Notes under the pieces: generated by a model | Database searches by the model: none | What the model was told of the DNA's origin: nothing | What the model saw: the letters and a program-made list of their open reading frames with translations, nothing else | Translations under genes and position numbers: made by a program | Shown here: positions 26,290 through 35,356 of the stretch, piece by piece | Layout of the letters: each line of letters opens with the position of its first letter | Numbering within the stretch: position 1 is the first letter of the stretch | NCBI GenBank assembly: GCA_949841365.1 | Contig: CATKZI010000003.1 | Span: 62,001 to 126,000, forward strand | DNA: 64,000 nt | From: an uncultured Candidatus Melainabacteria bacterium | GTDB taxonomy: Bacteria > Cyanobacteriota > Vampirovibrionia > Gastranaerophilales > Gastranaerophilaceae | Reading direction: 5' to 3'

Positions 26290-26319
26290 ATTATAACATA
26301 TTTCAGAGTTTTCGCAACA
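26290..26319 (-). promoter_or_regulatory. Promoter of the 6S-like RNA
   Basis: On the minus strand TTGCGA (26317-26312), a 16-bp spacer and TATAAT (26295-26290) preceded by TGT, an extended -10. The predicted start is 26283, exactly where the closing stem begins. Confidence 0.75.
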
Positions 26320-26322
26320 ATT

Positions 26323-26994
26323 CTATCGGCTGAACTTTTTAACACCGATATAAAAGCCCATATACATTGACAAACCGATTAATGCAACCGTGTTCAAAAT
26401 GTCCAAATATTGAAAATCATAAAAGAATACATTAGCGCCCAATGTCGCCAACGCAAAGCACAAAGCAGTTACAGTATAATTAAATGTACGGAATTTAGGC
26501 TTTTTATTTTCAACTTTCATAACATCAATATTAGAAAGTTTCATAGCATTGTCGTAAGCTTCCTGCGTAATTTGACCGTTCAAAAGTAAATGAGAACATG
26601 CCTTTTCAAAAGCTTTTTTTAGTTGAACTTCAACAATCTGCAGTAATTCCTCATTGCTGAGTTTGCCTAAAGTAGACTCTCTGCCCATTTCATAAGCTAC
26701 ATAACCGAGTTTTTGCAAAATACTTTCGTGATACATTGCGGGAATATCCGAACGCAATAAATCAACATATTTGTGGAAAGTCCATTCGGAAATCACTTGT
26801 GTCAAAAATTTTGCTGTTTCTGAATTTTCTATAGATTCATCGTTTGAAAAAGCTTCACCTGCAATATATGTGAAGTTATAAACCCTTTCAAGAAATTCTT
26901 TCTTATGCTGTAACGCAATATCTTCAGGCATAACTTCTTCTGCCTGTTTAGTTAAATTTTTTGCAAAATCTTTGTAATTGAATGTAGCCGTCAT
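26323..26994 (-). CDS. Hypothetical protein with two C-terminal membrane helices
   Basis: 223 residues. The first 165 are soluble and helical (for example EFLERVYNFTYIAGEAFSND and YHESILQKLGYVAYEMGRES). Residues about 170-215 form two transmembrane helices separated by a short YDFQYLD loop, ending in VKKFSR. The start is the ATG at 26994, since GGAGGG lies just before it and the longer frame would begin at a TTG inside that site. Tail-anchored-hairpin topology is inferred. No family recognised. Confidence 0.75.
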   Translation of the reverse strand: MTATFNYKDFAKNLTKQAEEVMPEDIALQHKKEFLERVYNFTYIAGEAFSNDESIENSETAKFLTQVISEWTFHKYVDLLRSDIPAMYHESILQKLGYVAYEMGRESTLGKLSNEELLQIVEVQLKKAFEKACSHLLLNGQITQEAYDNAMKLSNIDVMKVENKKPKFRTFNYTVTALCFALATLGANVFFYDFQYLDILNTVALIGLSMYMGFYIGVKKFSR

Positions 26995-27040
26995 AAAACC
27001 CTCCAAAAAGTATTATAACATGCCTGTCAATCCAGGGCAA

Positions 27041-29164
27041 CTAATTCATTTTCAAAGTTTGCAAAGCCTGTTGTTCTGCAAATTCCGCTCTACGCATAGC
27101 TTTGTCGGCTTCAGTCATATCTTCGCCTTGATTTAATTGAACACCTATCGGAGAAGGAACATAATTTCTCAAAGGTTCATTATTTGGCTTATTTACAGTC
27201 GGAGTTTGACCATTTTTGTATTTATTTAACAAGTTTGTCTGGCTTTTTCCGTCCTGCAAAATTTGTACTCCTTGTGATGACGGAATATAAGTTCTGCCGT
27301 TTGGAAGTGCCTGCTTAGCTGTTTGTTGCGCCTGTTGAACCGTTTGAGGATTTTGAAGTTGTTGAGGAATATTTGCCTGCTGCTGTGCCTCAGGTTTAGG
27401 TTCTTTATCTTCATCAAGCAATGAGTGTTTCGGTTTACCGAATATTTTATGACAACCTTTTACGGCAAGTTTAGAGAAGAACGGCATAATAACCATCATA
27501 CCTAAAATTATTCTCATCGGATAGCCTGCCATCTGCTTAAATCCGAATTTGAAATGTCCCGGACTCTTGAACATATCTTTTATTTTTTCCATAACGGTTT
27601 TTCTTGTTGAAGCTTTTGACTGATAAGGTCTTATTTGTTCAAGCCCAACCGATACAATGCGTCCGATACGTTTGCAAAGGTTTGTGAACGGATTTTTAAC
27701 GCCTGCTTTAAGCTCTTTTCGCAATGCTTTTTTGCCAGCTTTCCATTCAGCTTTTGACATTTTGCCTGCCATCGCTTTTTCATTGAAAGCTTTTAAATGC
27801 TGTCTGTATGCTTCAACCTCTTGTTTTGTCATACCGGCATATTGCAAACCGCCGACTTTATGCATCAACATAATTGCAGGAGGAATACAAGCAAACATTG
27901 CAACAAGTTCTGTGAAGCGTTCTGCAAATGTCTTAGCTTTTTCACCCGCACCGCCTTCGGCTTTAGCTGATTTATAGATAGCTTCCGCCAAGAACCATGC
28001 CTGCATAATCGCAATTAATTTACCGCCTGCAACCCTGTTTGTTGCACCTTCCAATATAATATTGTTATATTTTGCTATGAATTTACCCAATGCAGATTTA
28101 GGAATTTTCTTATCTAATCCTGTATCTTTTAAAGCTTTAGCCATTTCGGGAGTTAAAGTTTCGTTACCGATTGAACTTGCCATTTTGTTTGCAAATTCTG
28201 AACCGTAAACTTTTCTTCCGAATAAAAAACGTTTAAATCTACCCCACAAAGTCGGTTTAGCTTCATAAGCAATTGAAAACATATTTCTGTTTGCATTATG
28301 GGAAGATTCCATAATTCTATGCAAATAATCGGGTCTGTTCTTTTTAATGAGTTCAAATTCTGCAAAATCTTTTAGACCAAATTCAAAAGCTTTGGCATCT
28401 TTTAAAAGTTTTGCACGTGCAGCCGCATCAGTCGGAAGCGAACCTGTTAAGAAAGTATTACCGCCCCTTGTATATTTTTTCAAAAGTTCAAATTCAGCTT
28501 TTTGTAATTCTGCAAACTGTTGAGCTTTTGGCAATTTACTTATTCTTGCTTTATATGCTTCAATTTCAGATGCTTTTGCACCGTAAGCTGCCAAATCATC
28601 TACATGATGCGTATCTCTGATGAAATTATCGACAACCTGATCCCAATCGGTTGCACAGAACCCGAGCATACCTCTTGCCTGATCTCTAACCATTGAAAGT
28701 TCAGGTTTTGACGGAGTATCACAGAATGCTCTTAAAATTCTTGATTTATCGACTATTTTGGTACGTACAAATTTTTTAAAAGATTTATAACCTTTGCCGA
28801 TTGACTGCATAAAGCTGTTTTTGCCGAGCCTGTCCGAAACCCTGTCGCCCCATGCACCAATTTTGCCGGGGATAGTTTTCTCATAATCACCACGGCAATG
28901 TTCTGCATATTTGTCCATACCCTTGGCAATTCCGTACCATGCAGGAATAGTTAAACCTGCTGTCCACAACATACCTTTAGGGTCATCAGTCGTATTTGCA
29001 ACCCTGTTTGCAACATAAGTATCCTGAACATTTTCTTTTAAAAGTTCAGGATTAACACCCGCCTGCATAGTAATCTGCTGTCTTAATTGCTCCTGCTGCT
29101 GCGGAGTTAAAGACTGAAACTGCATTTGAGCCTGCTGCTGTTTTTGGACATTATTGTCGAGCAT
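27041..29164 (-). CDS. Large lineage-specific protein with Gln-rich ends
   Basis: 707 residues, family unknown. The first 40 residues are Gln-rich (VQKQQQAQMQFQSLTPQQQE). The middle is basic and helical, with hydrophobic segments near residues 410-435 (GKLIAIMQAWFLAEAIYKSA), 450-470 (ELVAMFACIPPAIMLMHKV) and 570-590 (MRIILGMMVIMPFFSKLAV). The C-terminal 130 residues are Gln/Pro/Asn-rich and contain two copies of a motif, RTYIPSSQGVQILQDG and RNYVPSPIGVQLNQGE. The start at 29164 follows a GGGGAAAC ribosome-binding site. It may be a surface or membrane-remodelling protein, but this is a guess. Confidence 0.75.
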   Translation of the reverse strand: MLDNNVQKQQQAQMQFQSLTPQQQEQLRQQITMQAGVNPELLKENVQDTYVANRVANTTDDPKGMLWTAGLTIPAWYGIAKGMDKYAEHCRGDYEKTIPGKIGAWGDRVSDRLGKNSFMQSIGKGYKSFKKFVRTKIVDKSRILRAFCDTPSKPELSMVRDQARGMLGFCATDWDQVVDNFIRDTHHVDDLAAYGAKASEIEAYKARISKLPKAQQFAELQKAEFELLKKYTRGGNTFLTGSLPTDAAARAKLLKDAKAFEFGLKDFAEFELIKKNRPDYLHRIMESSHNANRNMFSIAYEAKPTLWGRFKRFLFGRKVYGSEFANKMASSIGNETLTPEMAKALKDTGLDKKIPKSALGKFIAKYNNIILEGATNRVAGGKLIAIMQAWFLAEAIYKSAKAEGGAGEKAKTFAERFTELVAMFACIPPAIMLMHKVGGLQYAGMTKQEVEAYRQHLKAFNEKAMAGKMSKAEWKAGKKALRKELKAGVKNPFTNLCKRIGRIVSVGLEQIRPYQSKASTRKTVMEKIKDMFKSPGHFKFGFKQMAGYPMRIILGMMVIMPFFSKLAVKGCHKIFGKPKHSLLDEDKEPKPEAQQQANIPQQLQNPQTVQQAQQTAKQALPNGRTYIPSSQGVQILQDGKSQTNLLNKYKNGQTPTVNKPNNEPLRNYVPSPIGVQLNQGEDMTEADKAMRRAEFAEQQALQTLKMN

Positions 29165-29213
29165 AGTTTCCCCTATATAGATATAAAAACAATTTTTCGT
29201 CAATAATTGATTT

Positions 29214-29280
29214 AATGTAACGAAATGTAACAAGAAAAACAAAAACTGAAATTAAGAAGTTTGTATATACTTTATATATA
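29214..29280 (+). promoter_or_regulatory. Bipartite promoter motif, copy B
   Basis: AATGTAACG-AA-ATGTAACAA (29214-29233), 13 bases, TGAAATTA (29247-29254), 9 bases, TATATACTTTATATATA (29264-29280). Spacings are identical to copy A at 11384-11449. It lies upstream of the small gene at 29349. Confidence 0.5.
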
Positions 29281-29348
29281 CACAAGGCACGAGAGAGATT
29301 AATAAACAAAGCCGAAACACATTGGCTATACTAGAAAGGTGGCATCAA

Positions 29349-29513
29349 ATGGCAACAGCTAATTTGAAAAACATTGATGACAAATTGAAAAATATCTATG
29401 ACAATCAGGTTACTGTCAATAATAATCAGCCATTTGAGGACCGATCGGAACTTTTATTTGCACAAATGAATTTCATCGCAATTGCAAACAAACAAGCTTT
29501 ACATTTAATTTAA
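29349..29513 (+). CDS. Small hypothetical protein, 54 residues
   Basis: Translates as MATANLKNIDDKLKNIYDN..., ending in ...IAIANKQALHLI. The gene is supported by an AAAGGTGGC ribosome-binding site, the conserved bipartite promoter element upstream and an intrinsic terminator 33 bases after the stop, which together form a monocistronic unit. It is acidic, helical and has no membrane segment. The longer in-frame start at 29322 has no ribosome-binding site. No family recognised. Confidence 0.65.
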   Translation: MATANLKNIDDKLKNIYDNQVTVNNNQPFEDRSELLFAQMNFIAIANKQALHLI

Positions 29514-29545
29514 CTCCAATTTAATTTTTCCCCTACAAATTTTTC

Positions 29546-29575
29546 AGCAGAACCTCGGTTCTGCTTTTCTTTTTG
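29546..29575 (+). terminator. Rho-independent terminator
   Basis: AGCAGAAC-CTCG-GTTCTGCT (29546-29565) followed by TTTCTTTTT. It ends the small gene at 29349. Confidence 0.88.
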
Positions 29576-29619
29576 GTGCTATGCACGCAGCCACATCGGG
29601 GGCTCATATACAGTTTTTA

Positions 29620-29628
29620 TGGTACAAT
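29620..29628 (+). promoter_or_regulatory. Extended -10 promoter for nadD, predicted leaderless
   Basis: TGGTACAAT (TACAAT at 29623-29628) is followed by six bases and the nadD ATG at 29635; no Shine-Dalgarno and no clear -35. Confidence 0.6.
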
Positions 29629-29634
29629 TTGATT

Positions 29635-30144
29635 ATGAAACTTTGTATTTTTGCAGGTACATTCAATCCTATACACAGAGCACATCTTAAAATGGCTGAG
29701 CTTGCACTCGAGGAATACGGATTTGACAAAATTCTGTTTATTCCCGCATACAATCCTCCGCATAAAGATGTTGAATTGAGCGAACATCGCTATAATATGG
29801 TAAAGCTTGCGATACAAAATAACCCGAAATTTGAGATTTCCGATATTGAATACCAACGAAAAGGAAAATCTTACACATACCTGACGATTTTAGAATTATA
29901 CAAAAAATATGATATTGAAGGTAAAATAAGTTTTATAATAGGACAAGATTCCATTGAAAAATTTGACACCTGGTATGAAGCTGAAAAACTCAAAAATTTG
30001 ATTGAATTTGTTCCGTTTGAAAGATTACCTGAAGATATTTCATCATCAGAAATAAGACAAAGAGTAAAAGAAAACAAACCGATAGACGATTTAGTCACAA
30101 AAGAAGTAGGAGATTACATTGAAAGACACAGACTTTATAAATAA
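29635..30144 (+). CDS. nadD: Nicotinate-nucleotide adenylyltransferase
   Basis: Adenylates nicotinate mononucleotide in NAD synthesis. KLCIFAGTFNPIHRAHLKMA carries the nucleotidyltransferase GxFxPxHxxH motif (His residues in IHRAH), with IPAYNPPHK following and SSSEIRQRVKENKPI (the ISSTxIR motif) near the C-terminus. 169 residues, slightly short but complete. I start at 29635 because an upstream in-frame ATG at 29581 precedes the promoter -10. Its end overlaps yqeK by 26 bases, a gene pairing common in bacteria. Confidence 0.95.
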   Translation: MKLCIFAGTFNPIHRAHLKMAELALEEYGFDKILFIPAYNPPHKDVELSEHRYNMVKLAIQNNPKFEISDIEYQRKGKSYTYLTILELYKKYDIEGKISFIIGQDSIEKFDTWYEAEKLKNLIEFVPFERLPEDISSSEIRQRVKENKPIDDLVTKEVGDYIERHRLYK

Positions 30145-30697
30145 TTGGCTCAAAGAAAACTTATCAGAGGAAAGATATTTTCACACACTCGGCACTGCTG
30201 ATTGTGCAAAAGAATTGGCGCAAAAATTTAAACTCAATCTTGACAAAGCATATATTGCAGGACTTTTACACGATTGTGCAAAATGTTTTTCTAATGAAAA
30301 ATTGTTAGAAATTATAAAATCTCATTTGCAGGTTGAAGAATGTGAAATGCTGAATTACAAAACACTTCATGCACCTGTCAGCGCATATATTGCAGAAAAT
30401 GAATTTGGAGTAACAGATAGAGAGATTTTATCTGCAATAAGGTGGCACACACTCGGCAAACTTGATATGACAGATTTTGAAAAAATAGTTTTTTTAGCAG
30501 ACAAAATCGAACCTAACACAAGAGATAAAGAATATTCCGACAAAATCCGCACACTACTTGATGAAGGAAACGGTTTGAACAAAGCATTACTGAAATGTTA
30601 CAAAGAAACCATAAAAAGTCTTGTAAAACGAGATTTAAAAATCTGTTTATTGACAATTGAAATCTATAATAAACTTCAAGATATAGTGCAAAATTAG
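30119..30697 (+). CDS. yqeK: HD-domain dinucleoside tetraphosphate hydrolase YqeK
   Basis: HD phosphohydrolase of the YqeK family, which cleaves Ap4A symmetrically. The metal ligands are in RYFHTLGTADCAKELA (first His), LLHDCAK (HD), LHAPVSAYIA, and IRWHTLGKLDMTDFEKIVFLADKIEPN (later His and Asp). 192 residues is normal. It starts at a TTG after TAGGAG, within the end of nadD, so the two are translationally coupled; adjacency of nadD and yqeK supports both calls. Confidence 0.92.
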   Translation: MKDTDFINNWLKENLSEERYFHTLGTADCAKELAQKFKLNLDKAYIAGLLHDCAKCFSNEKLLEIIKSHLQVEECEMLNYKTLHAPVSAYIAENEFGVTDREILSAIRWHTLGKLDMTDFEKIVFLADKIEPNTRDKEYSDKIRTLLDEGNGLNKALLKCYKETIKSLVKRDLKICLLTIEIYNKLQDIVQN

Positions 30698-30739
30698 CAT
30701 GTTTATGATAGAATAAAATTCATAAGTGAGGGTATTTTA

Positions 30740-32626
30740 ATGAAGGTTTTGGAAATTAAGAACAATTTGGTTAAAGTAGCATTTGATGTGGCTGACAATC
30801 TTGCATTGGGCGGATTTATCATCATAGAAGATGCAAACAATCCGTATGTTGCACAGATTATGAACTTAAAATCCGAACCTGCATCAAATTATGCTATCGT
30901 AAAATTACTGTTCACTTTTAACGATGAAGGCATTTTGAAAAATTATAACGGCACAATCCCTTCACTCAATGCCAATGTTTCCAAACTTCCGGCAAGCGAA
31001 CTTCTTGACATTATTCCGGCAGAAGATCCGATTATTGTAGGAAGCCTTGCTCAGCAAGATGTTAACCTTAACATTGACAAGACTATTTTAGAAAATAATT
31101 TGTTAATATGCTCAAATAACCTTAGCAATACCACTACACTTTTAAGCAACATAACAGAACAAATTAAAGAAAAAGCAATTATAATTGATACCGAAGGTCA
31201 ATTTGAATGGGACAGAGCAATTGCGATAGGTAAAGATTTTAAACTGCCGTTAAATTTTGACACTATCAACTACATATATGAAAATGACCTTGAAGATGTT
31301 GATGCTGTCAGCAAGGCAATGATTCAGGATATTTTTATTGAAGTTCAAGACTATATCCAAACCTTACCTGAAAGATTTTTACCGTTTGATACATTTATCA
31401 ATGTAATTGACAGCCAATACAGAGAAACACAAATCCCGCAATTAATCCTTTTGAAAAATAAATTGCTTAAATACAAAGAATTGAATATATTCGCAGATAC
31501 TTTAAAAGATATTCTTGATTTAAGTATGGCTGTAGAGAGTGCTAAAAATATCAGCATAGACTTATCAGAAATTCCCGAAAACCTTCAAAAAGAAGTTATC
31601 AGATATATTTATTCAATCCTAAACAGCATAAACGAACAAATTTACTGCTTTGTTAAGGTGAATAATGCAAATATCAGCAAAAAGCTGTTAAAAAGATATA
31701 TAGCAAGAGACAATGTATTCACGATAGTAATTTGTCCGCATGAATTCAAATATATTGAAGAAATCAAAGAAGCTTCACAAAACATTATATTTTTTGCTCC
31801 GCTTACATTACAGCACGATTTTGCAAGCTACAATTCATTCTTGGGCAAATTGAACAATGATGAATTTGTAATTTACGGTGCACACACTCAAAATATACCG
31901 TTCATAACAGAAATCACTCCGGTTGAAGAAATTGAGACACAAGAAGTTGTTCCAATGCCTGAACCGACACAAGCTCAGGTGCAAGAGGAATTTCCCGAAA
32001 TAAATTATCCTGAAATCGCAGAAGAAGAAATTATTGAAGAACCTGTTATTGAAGAAGAACCTGCAGAGTTTGAGCAGGAAGAAATTCCTATGTATAACGA
32101 GGTTCAACCTGTAGATAATATTCTTGATGATAATAATGTTATTTATGAACCTTTAGAAGGACAGGAACCTCTTGATGTTGTTGAGCAGGAGGGAGTTTCT
32201 AACGATGAAATCATAGAACAGGTTGCCAAAGATGTTGATAAAGTTTTTTATGAAAAACTTCCTGCAGAAGAAGATGACGAAATTGAATTTGAACCGCAAG
32301 AAGATTTAACAGAAGATGACCTCAATTTAATCGATGACTTAGCTGTTAACGACGATATTTCACTTGTAGGAGAAGATGAAATTTCAGAATTTGACAACTA
32401 CGAAGAAGAACTCCCGCCTGTAGTTCCAATTTATCCTGCAGAAGAAGAATTAGACAGTGAAACACAGTCATTTGAACCGGGGGATAGAGTATCTACAGCT
32501 AAATACGGTGAAGGTGTTGTCGAAAAAATGATTAAATATGGCAATAAAATGCTTTGTTCAATAGATTTTCCAAATATCGGCAGAAGACTTTTAGACCCCG
32601 CAATAACAGAGATTACAAGACTGTAA
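30740..32626 (+). CDS. HerA-like pseudo-ATPase with acidic linker and C-terminal Tudor domain
   Basis: 628 residues, an unusual combination. Residues 1-95 resemble the small beta-barrel of HerA/FtsK-class ATPases. At residues 120-160 the Walker A place is filled by LLICSNNLSNTTTLLSNI, lacking GxGK(S/T), while AIIIDTEGQFEW occupies the Walker B/strand position. Residues about 170-400 continue the ATPase-like fold (FVKVNNANISKKLL, FTIVICPHEFKYIEEIKEAS). Residues about 405-565 are a disordered, Glu/Asp/Pro-rich linker. Residues about 570-628 (FEPGDRVSTAKYGEGVVEKM) form a UvrD/PcrA-type Tudor domain, which in PcrA contacts RNA polymerase. A GTGAGGG ribosome-binding site precedes it. Nucleotide hydrolysis seems unlikely; the role is unknown. 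Confidence 0.65.
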   Translation: MKVLEIKNNLVKVAFDVADNLALGGFIIIEDANNPYVAQIMNLKSEPASNYAIVKLLFTFNDEGILKNYNGTIPSLNANVSKLPASELLDIIPAEDPIIVGSLAQQDVNLNIDKTILENNLLICSNNLSNTTTLLSNITEQIKEKAIIIDTEGQFEWDRAIAIGKDFKLPLNFDTINYIYENDLEDVDAVSKAMIQDIFIEVQDYIQTLPERFLPFDTFINVIDSQYRETQIPQLILLKNKLLKYKELNIFADTLKDILDLSMAVESAKNISIDLSEIPENLQKEVIRYIYSILNSINEQIYCFVKVNNANISKKLLKRYIARDNVFTIVICPHEFKYIEEIKEASQNIIFFAPLTLQHDFASYNSFLGKLNNDEFVIYGAHTQNIPFITEITPVEEIETQEVVPMPEPTQAQVQEEFPEINYPEIAEEEIIEEPVIEEEPAEFEQEEIPMYNEVQPVDNILDDNNVIYEPLEGQEPLDVVEQEGVSNDEIIEQVAKDVDKVFYEKLPAEEDDEIEFEPQEDLTEDDLNLIDDLAVNDDISLVGEDEISEFDNYEEELPPVVPIYPAEEELDSETQSFEPGDRVSTAKYGEGVVEKMIKYGNKMLCSIDFPNIGRRLLDPAITEITRL

Positions 32627-32639
32627 TAGGAGAATATTT

Positions 32640-33524
32640 TTGAAAATAAGATTTTTACAGAAGCTTATAGATAAACTTAGAGGAAAACCTTATGCTATAG
32701 GTGATTTAGTAAGAAGATATGAGTACGCAACACGTATAAAAGATTTCAAAACAATTGCCTTAGGTTCATCACATATGGGATGTGCATACAGACCTGCTCC
32801 GGCTCCGGAAGGTGAAGCGCAAGATCTTAATTTTGGTTTTCCATATCAAGATTTATATTATTCTTATCATTTTTATAAATTTTTGAATAGTAACTCAACA
32901 AAAAGAGTGCTACTCTCATTTTCTGTATTTAGTCCGGGAGATGTAACTATAAAATCAAAATCTGACGGAATTTGTGTATTATATAAACTCATATATGGAA
33001 TACCATATCAATTTGATAATATTGCAGAGGAAAAGAAGTTAAAACAATTAGAAAAGCCATTGCTTAAGAAAATCGAAAAATATAAAAGAAAACTGAAAAA
33101 TTCTCAGAATTATATTTATGATAAACCAAGAGATGCAAAAATATTAGACAAAAGCCCGAAAGCAATTGAAAATATTAAAATTAGAGCGGGTAAACATCTG
33201 AAAATAAATCATCGTCCGACACAAATGGAATATTTGCATAAATTATTGGAAGCAACCAAAGCTAACTCTCAGGAATTTTATATTATTTTATCGCCTGTTA
33301 CAAGTTTTTATAAATCAGCATTGCCGCCATCTGACGTTATATATGCGGAATTGTATAAAATAATAGATAATGATAAATATCCGAATGCTAAAATTATTAA
33401 CTTCTATGATTCCGAAGACTTCACCGATGACGACTTTATGGATGGCGATCATCTTAACTCACAGGGTGCGAAAAAATTTACAGAATTATTAAATCACCTT
33501 AAAACAGATGCACCTTTTAAATAG
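32640..33524 (+). CDS. SGNH/GDSL-hydrolase-like protein
   Basis: 294 residues without signal peptide. KTIALGSSHMGCAYRPAP near residue 40 could be the Ser block (GSSH), and FMDGDHLNSQGAKKFTELL near the C-terminus supplies the DxxH that completes an SGNH-type active site; VLLSFSVFSPGD lies between. This layout is common in acyltransferase or esterase partners of cell-envelope polysaccharides. The middle 100 residues are basic (KKIEKYKRKLKNSQNY). Start is a TTG after TAGGAGAA, 13 bases behind the pseudo-ATPase gene, so an operon is likely. It overlaps the convergent aroH by 31 bases. Confidence 0.65.
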   Translation: MKIRFLQKLIDKLRGKPYAIGDLVRRYEYATRIKDFKTIALGSSHMGCAYRPAPAPEGEAQDLNFGFPYQDLYYSYHFYKFLNSNSTKRVLLSFSVFSPGDVTIKSKSDGICVLYKLIYGIPYQFDNIAEEKKLKQLEKPLLKKIEKYKRKLKNSQNYIYDKPRDAKILDKSPKAIENIKIRAGKHLKINHRPTQMEYLHKLLEATKANSQEFYIILSPVTSFYKSALPPSDVIYAELYKIIDNDKYPNAKIINFYDSEDFTDDDFMDGDHLNSQGAKKFTELLNHLKTDAPFK

Positions 33525-33841
33525 ACAAATTGCGGAACAAAATCATTTTCACAGTTTACAACAATAAGAACTCTTAAGCACATAGCTAGAGAATTTGGCA
33601 CATCCAGTTCATGAAAACACATCATTGCAACATTATCCCAGCCAAGCTCAAGACGTGCAAACTTTGCGGGAAATTCTGCGTTTAAATCATTTGTTGTCGT
33701 AAAAATAACGTGAGAAATTTTATCTGACGTGACGGCATTCTTTGCAATCATACCTTGCAAAAGCACCAGAGTAGCCTCCCTCAATGCTTCAACAGAGTTA
33801 TTTTCAACTGTAATTGCACCTCTAATTCCTTTAGTTATCAT
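33494..33841 (-). CDS. aroH: Chorismate mutase, AroH type
   Basis: 115-residue monofunctional mutase converting chorismate to prephenate. The family's N-terminus, ITKGIRGAITVENNS (R7 region), is followed by EALREATLVLLQGMIAKN, VIFTTTNDLNAEFPAKFAR and a C-terminal CLRVLIVVNC, matching the AroH trimer fold rather than the AroQ helical type. Last of the run purD-like, dnaJ-like, queE, def, fmt, aroH. Its 3' end is antisense to the end of the SGNH-like gene over 31 bases. Confidence 0.93.
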   Translation of the reverse strand: MITKGIRGAITVENNSVEALREATLVLLQGMIAKNAVTSDKISHVIFTTTNDLNAEFPAKFARLELGWDNVAMMCFHELDVPNSLAMCLRVLIVVNCENDFVPQFVYLKGASVLR

Positions 33842-33868
33842 AAGACCTCAAACCCCTCTATACAAAAC

Positions 33869-34795
33869 CTATTTCGCGGGTCCAGCGGCACGCTGGCCAT
33901 TAGCCCAATCCTTTGCAAGCATTTCTCCTTTGCCCTCAGGTTTAACTTTTACAAGCAAAATGCAATCTTTACCGCACCCAACTTTTATACCTTCTTTTGT
34001 AAATTGAACAAACTCGCCACACGCACCCGAACCTTCCACTACACGGGTTTCAAGAACTTTGATAATTTTATCGTTATGCATAAAATATGCGGACGGGAAT
34101 TTATAAATCCCGCGAACAAGGTTATGAATTTCTTGCGCAGATTTTGTCCAATCAATAAGAGTTTCATCTTTTGTAAGCTTGTTTGCCATACAACCCCCGT
34201 TTTCGCATTGTTTTTCAGGAGTTATTGTTTTTTCGACAAGCCCTATTAATGTTTTCTCCAGTAATTCAGGAGAACTATCACTAATCTTTTCAAACAAATC
34301 AACACAAGTCATATTGTCAGGAATTTGAATAACTTCGCGCAGGCAGACATCACCGCAGTCAAGCCCGAGTTCCGTAATCATTGTACAAATTCCAGTTTCT
34401 TTATCGCCATTGATAATTGCGCGCTGAATAGGGTTAGCACCGCGATATTTAGGCAATAATGACGCGTGAAGATTGATCGTTTCATATTTTGGAATATCTA
34501 AAACTTCCTGTGACAGAATTTGTCCGAATGCAAAAGTTACAAAGAAATCAGGATTTAATTTTTTCAATTCCTCTTGAATTGCAGGTTCTTTGCGAATAGA
34601 TTTCGGCTGAAAAACAGGTAAACCTTTTTCAAGCGCAAACTGTTTTATCGGTGACATAGAAATTTTGTGTCCGCGTCCTGCGGGTTTGTCAGGTTGTGTA
34701 ACAACAGCAAGCACATTAATTTTATCGGAATTATAAAGATATTCCAAAGATTTTAACGCAATTACGGGAGTTCCGAAAAAAACAATACTAATCAT
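33869..34795 (-). CDS. fmt: Methionyl-tRNA formyltransferase
   Basis: Formylates the initiator Met-tRNA. The N-terminal half has FFGTPVIALKSLEYL and the signature LHASLLPKYRGANPIQRAIINGD, with VCLREVIQIPDN following; the C-terminal OB-like domain begins near residue 208 (INLxxxx-type IDWTKSAQEIHNLVRGI). 308 residues is normal. It overlaps def by eight bases, the classic def-fmt pair. Confidence 0.96.
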   Translation of the reverse strand: MISIVFFGTPVIALKSLEYLYNSDKINVLAVVTQPDKPAGRGHKISMSPIKQFALEKGLPVFQPKSIRKEPAIQEELKKLNPDFFVTFAFGQILSQEVLDIPKYETINLHASLLPKYRGANPIQRAIINGDKETGICTMITELGLDCGDVCLREVIQIPDNMTCVDLFEKISDSSPELLEKTLIGLVEKTITPEKQCENGGCMANKLTKDETLIDWTKSAQEIHNLVRGIYKFPSAYFMHNDKIIKVLETRVVEGSGACGEFVQFTKEGIKVGCGKDCILLVKVKPEGKGEMLAKDWANGQRAAGPAK

Positions 34796-35321
34796 TTATC
34801 AACCTTTCAGGTTCAATAGGCGGAAGTTTATGTTTTGCAAGAATTTCATCTGTTTCAAAACGATTTACACAGTGATCAATAAACAAAATTCCGTCAAGGT
34901 GGTCATTTTCATGCTGAATTGCACGTGCAAGAAGTTCGCCGTCTTTTGCTTCAATTACAAATGGTCTGCCATGTCTGTCCAACGCTTTTACCATAATATC
35001 CGAGTAACGTTTTACGTCAGTATAAGCTTCTGGAAAACTGATACAGCCTTCTTGAGCTACACAAGAACCTGATTTTTTAATAATTTTCGGATTGATAAAC
35101 ACAATAGGATTAAGCGGTTCGTTATTTTTAGAAACATCAACAACAAATACTCTGTAATTAACCCCAATTTGCGGTGCAGCCATACCCACACCATTTTTAG
35201 CATACATTGTATCCAGCAAATCCTGTACAAGTTCCTGAATTTTTTTAGAAACCTTATGAACCTCTTTTGACGGTTCTCTCAAACTTTTTTCACCGTATTG
35301 TAAAACTCTTTTAACGCTCAT
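34788..35321 (-). CDS. def: Peptide deformylase
   Basis: Removes the N-formyl group from nascent proteins. All three motifs are present: GVGMAAPQIG (GxGxAAxQ), QEGCISFP (EGCxS, metal Cys) and IQHENDHLDGILF (HExxH). 177 residues. An AAGAAGGTGG ribosome-binding region precedes the ATG, with TGTTATAAT about 23 bases upstream as its -10 promoter. It is coupled to fmt by an eight-base overlap. Confidence 0.97.
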   Translation of the reverse strand: MSVKRVLQYGEKSLREPSKEVHKVSKKIQELVQDLLDTMYAKNGVGMAAPQIGVNYRVFVVDVSKNNEPLNPIVFINPKIIKKSGSCVAQEGCISFPEAYTDVKRYSDIMVKALDRHGRPFVIEAKDGELLARAIQHENDHLDGILFIDHCVNRFETDEILAKHKLPPIEPERLIND

Positions 35322-35356
35322 ATTCCACCTTCTTTTATCCTATTATAACATAAAAA

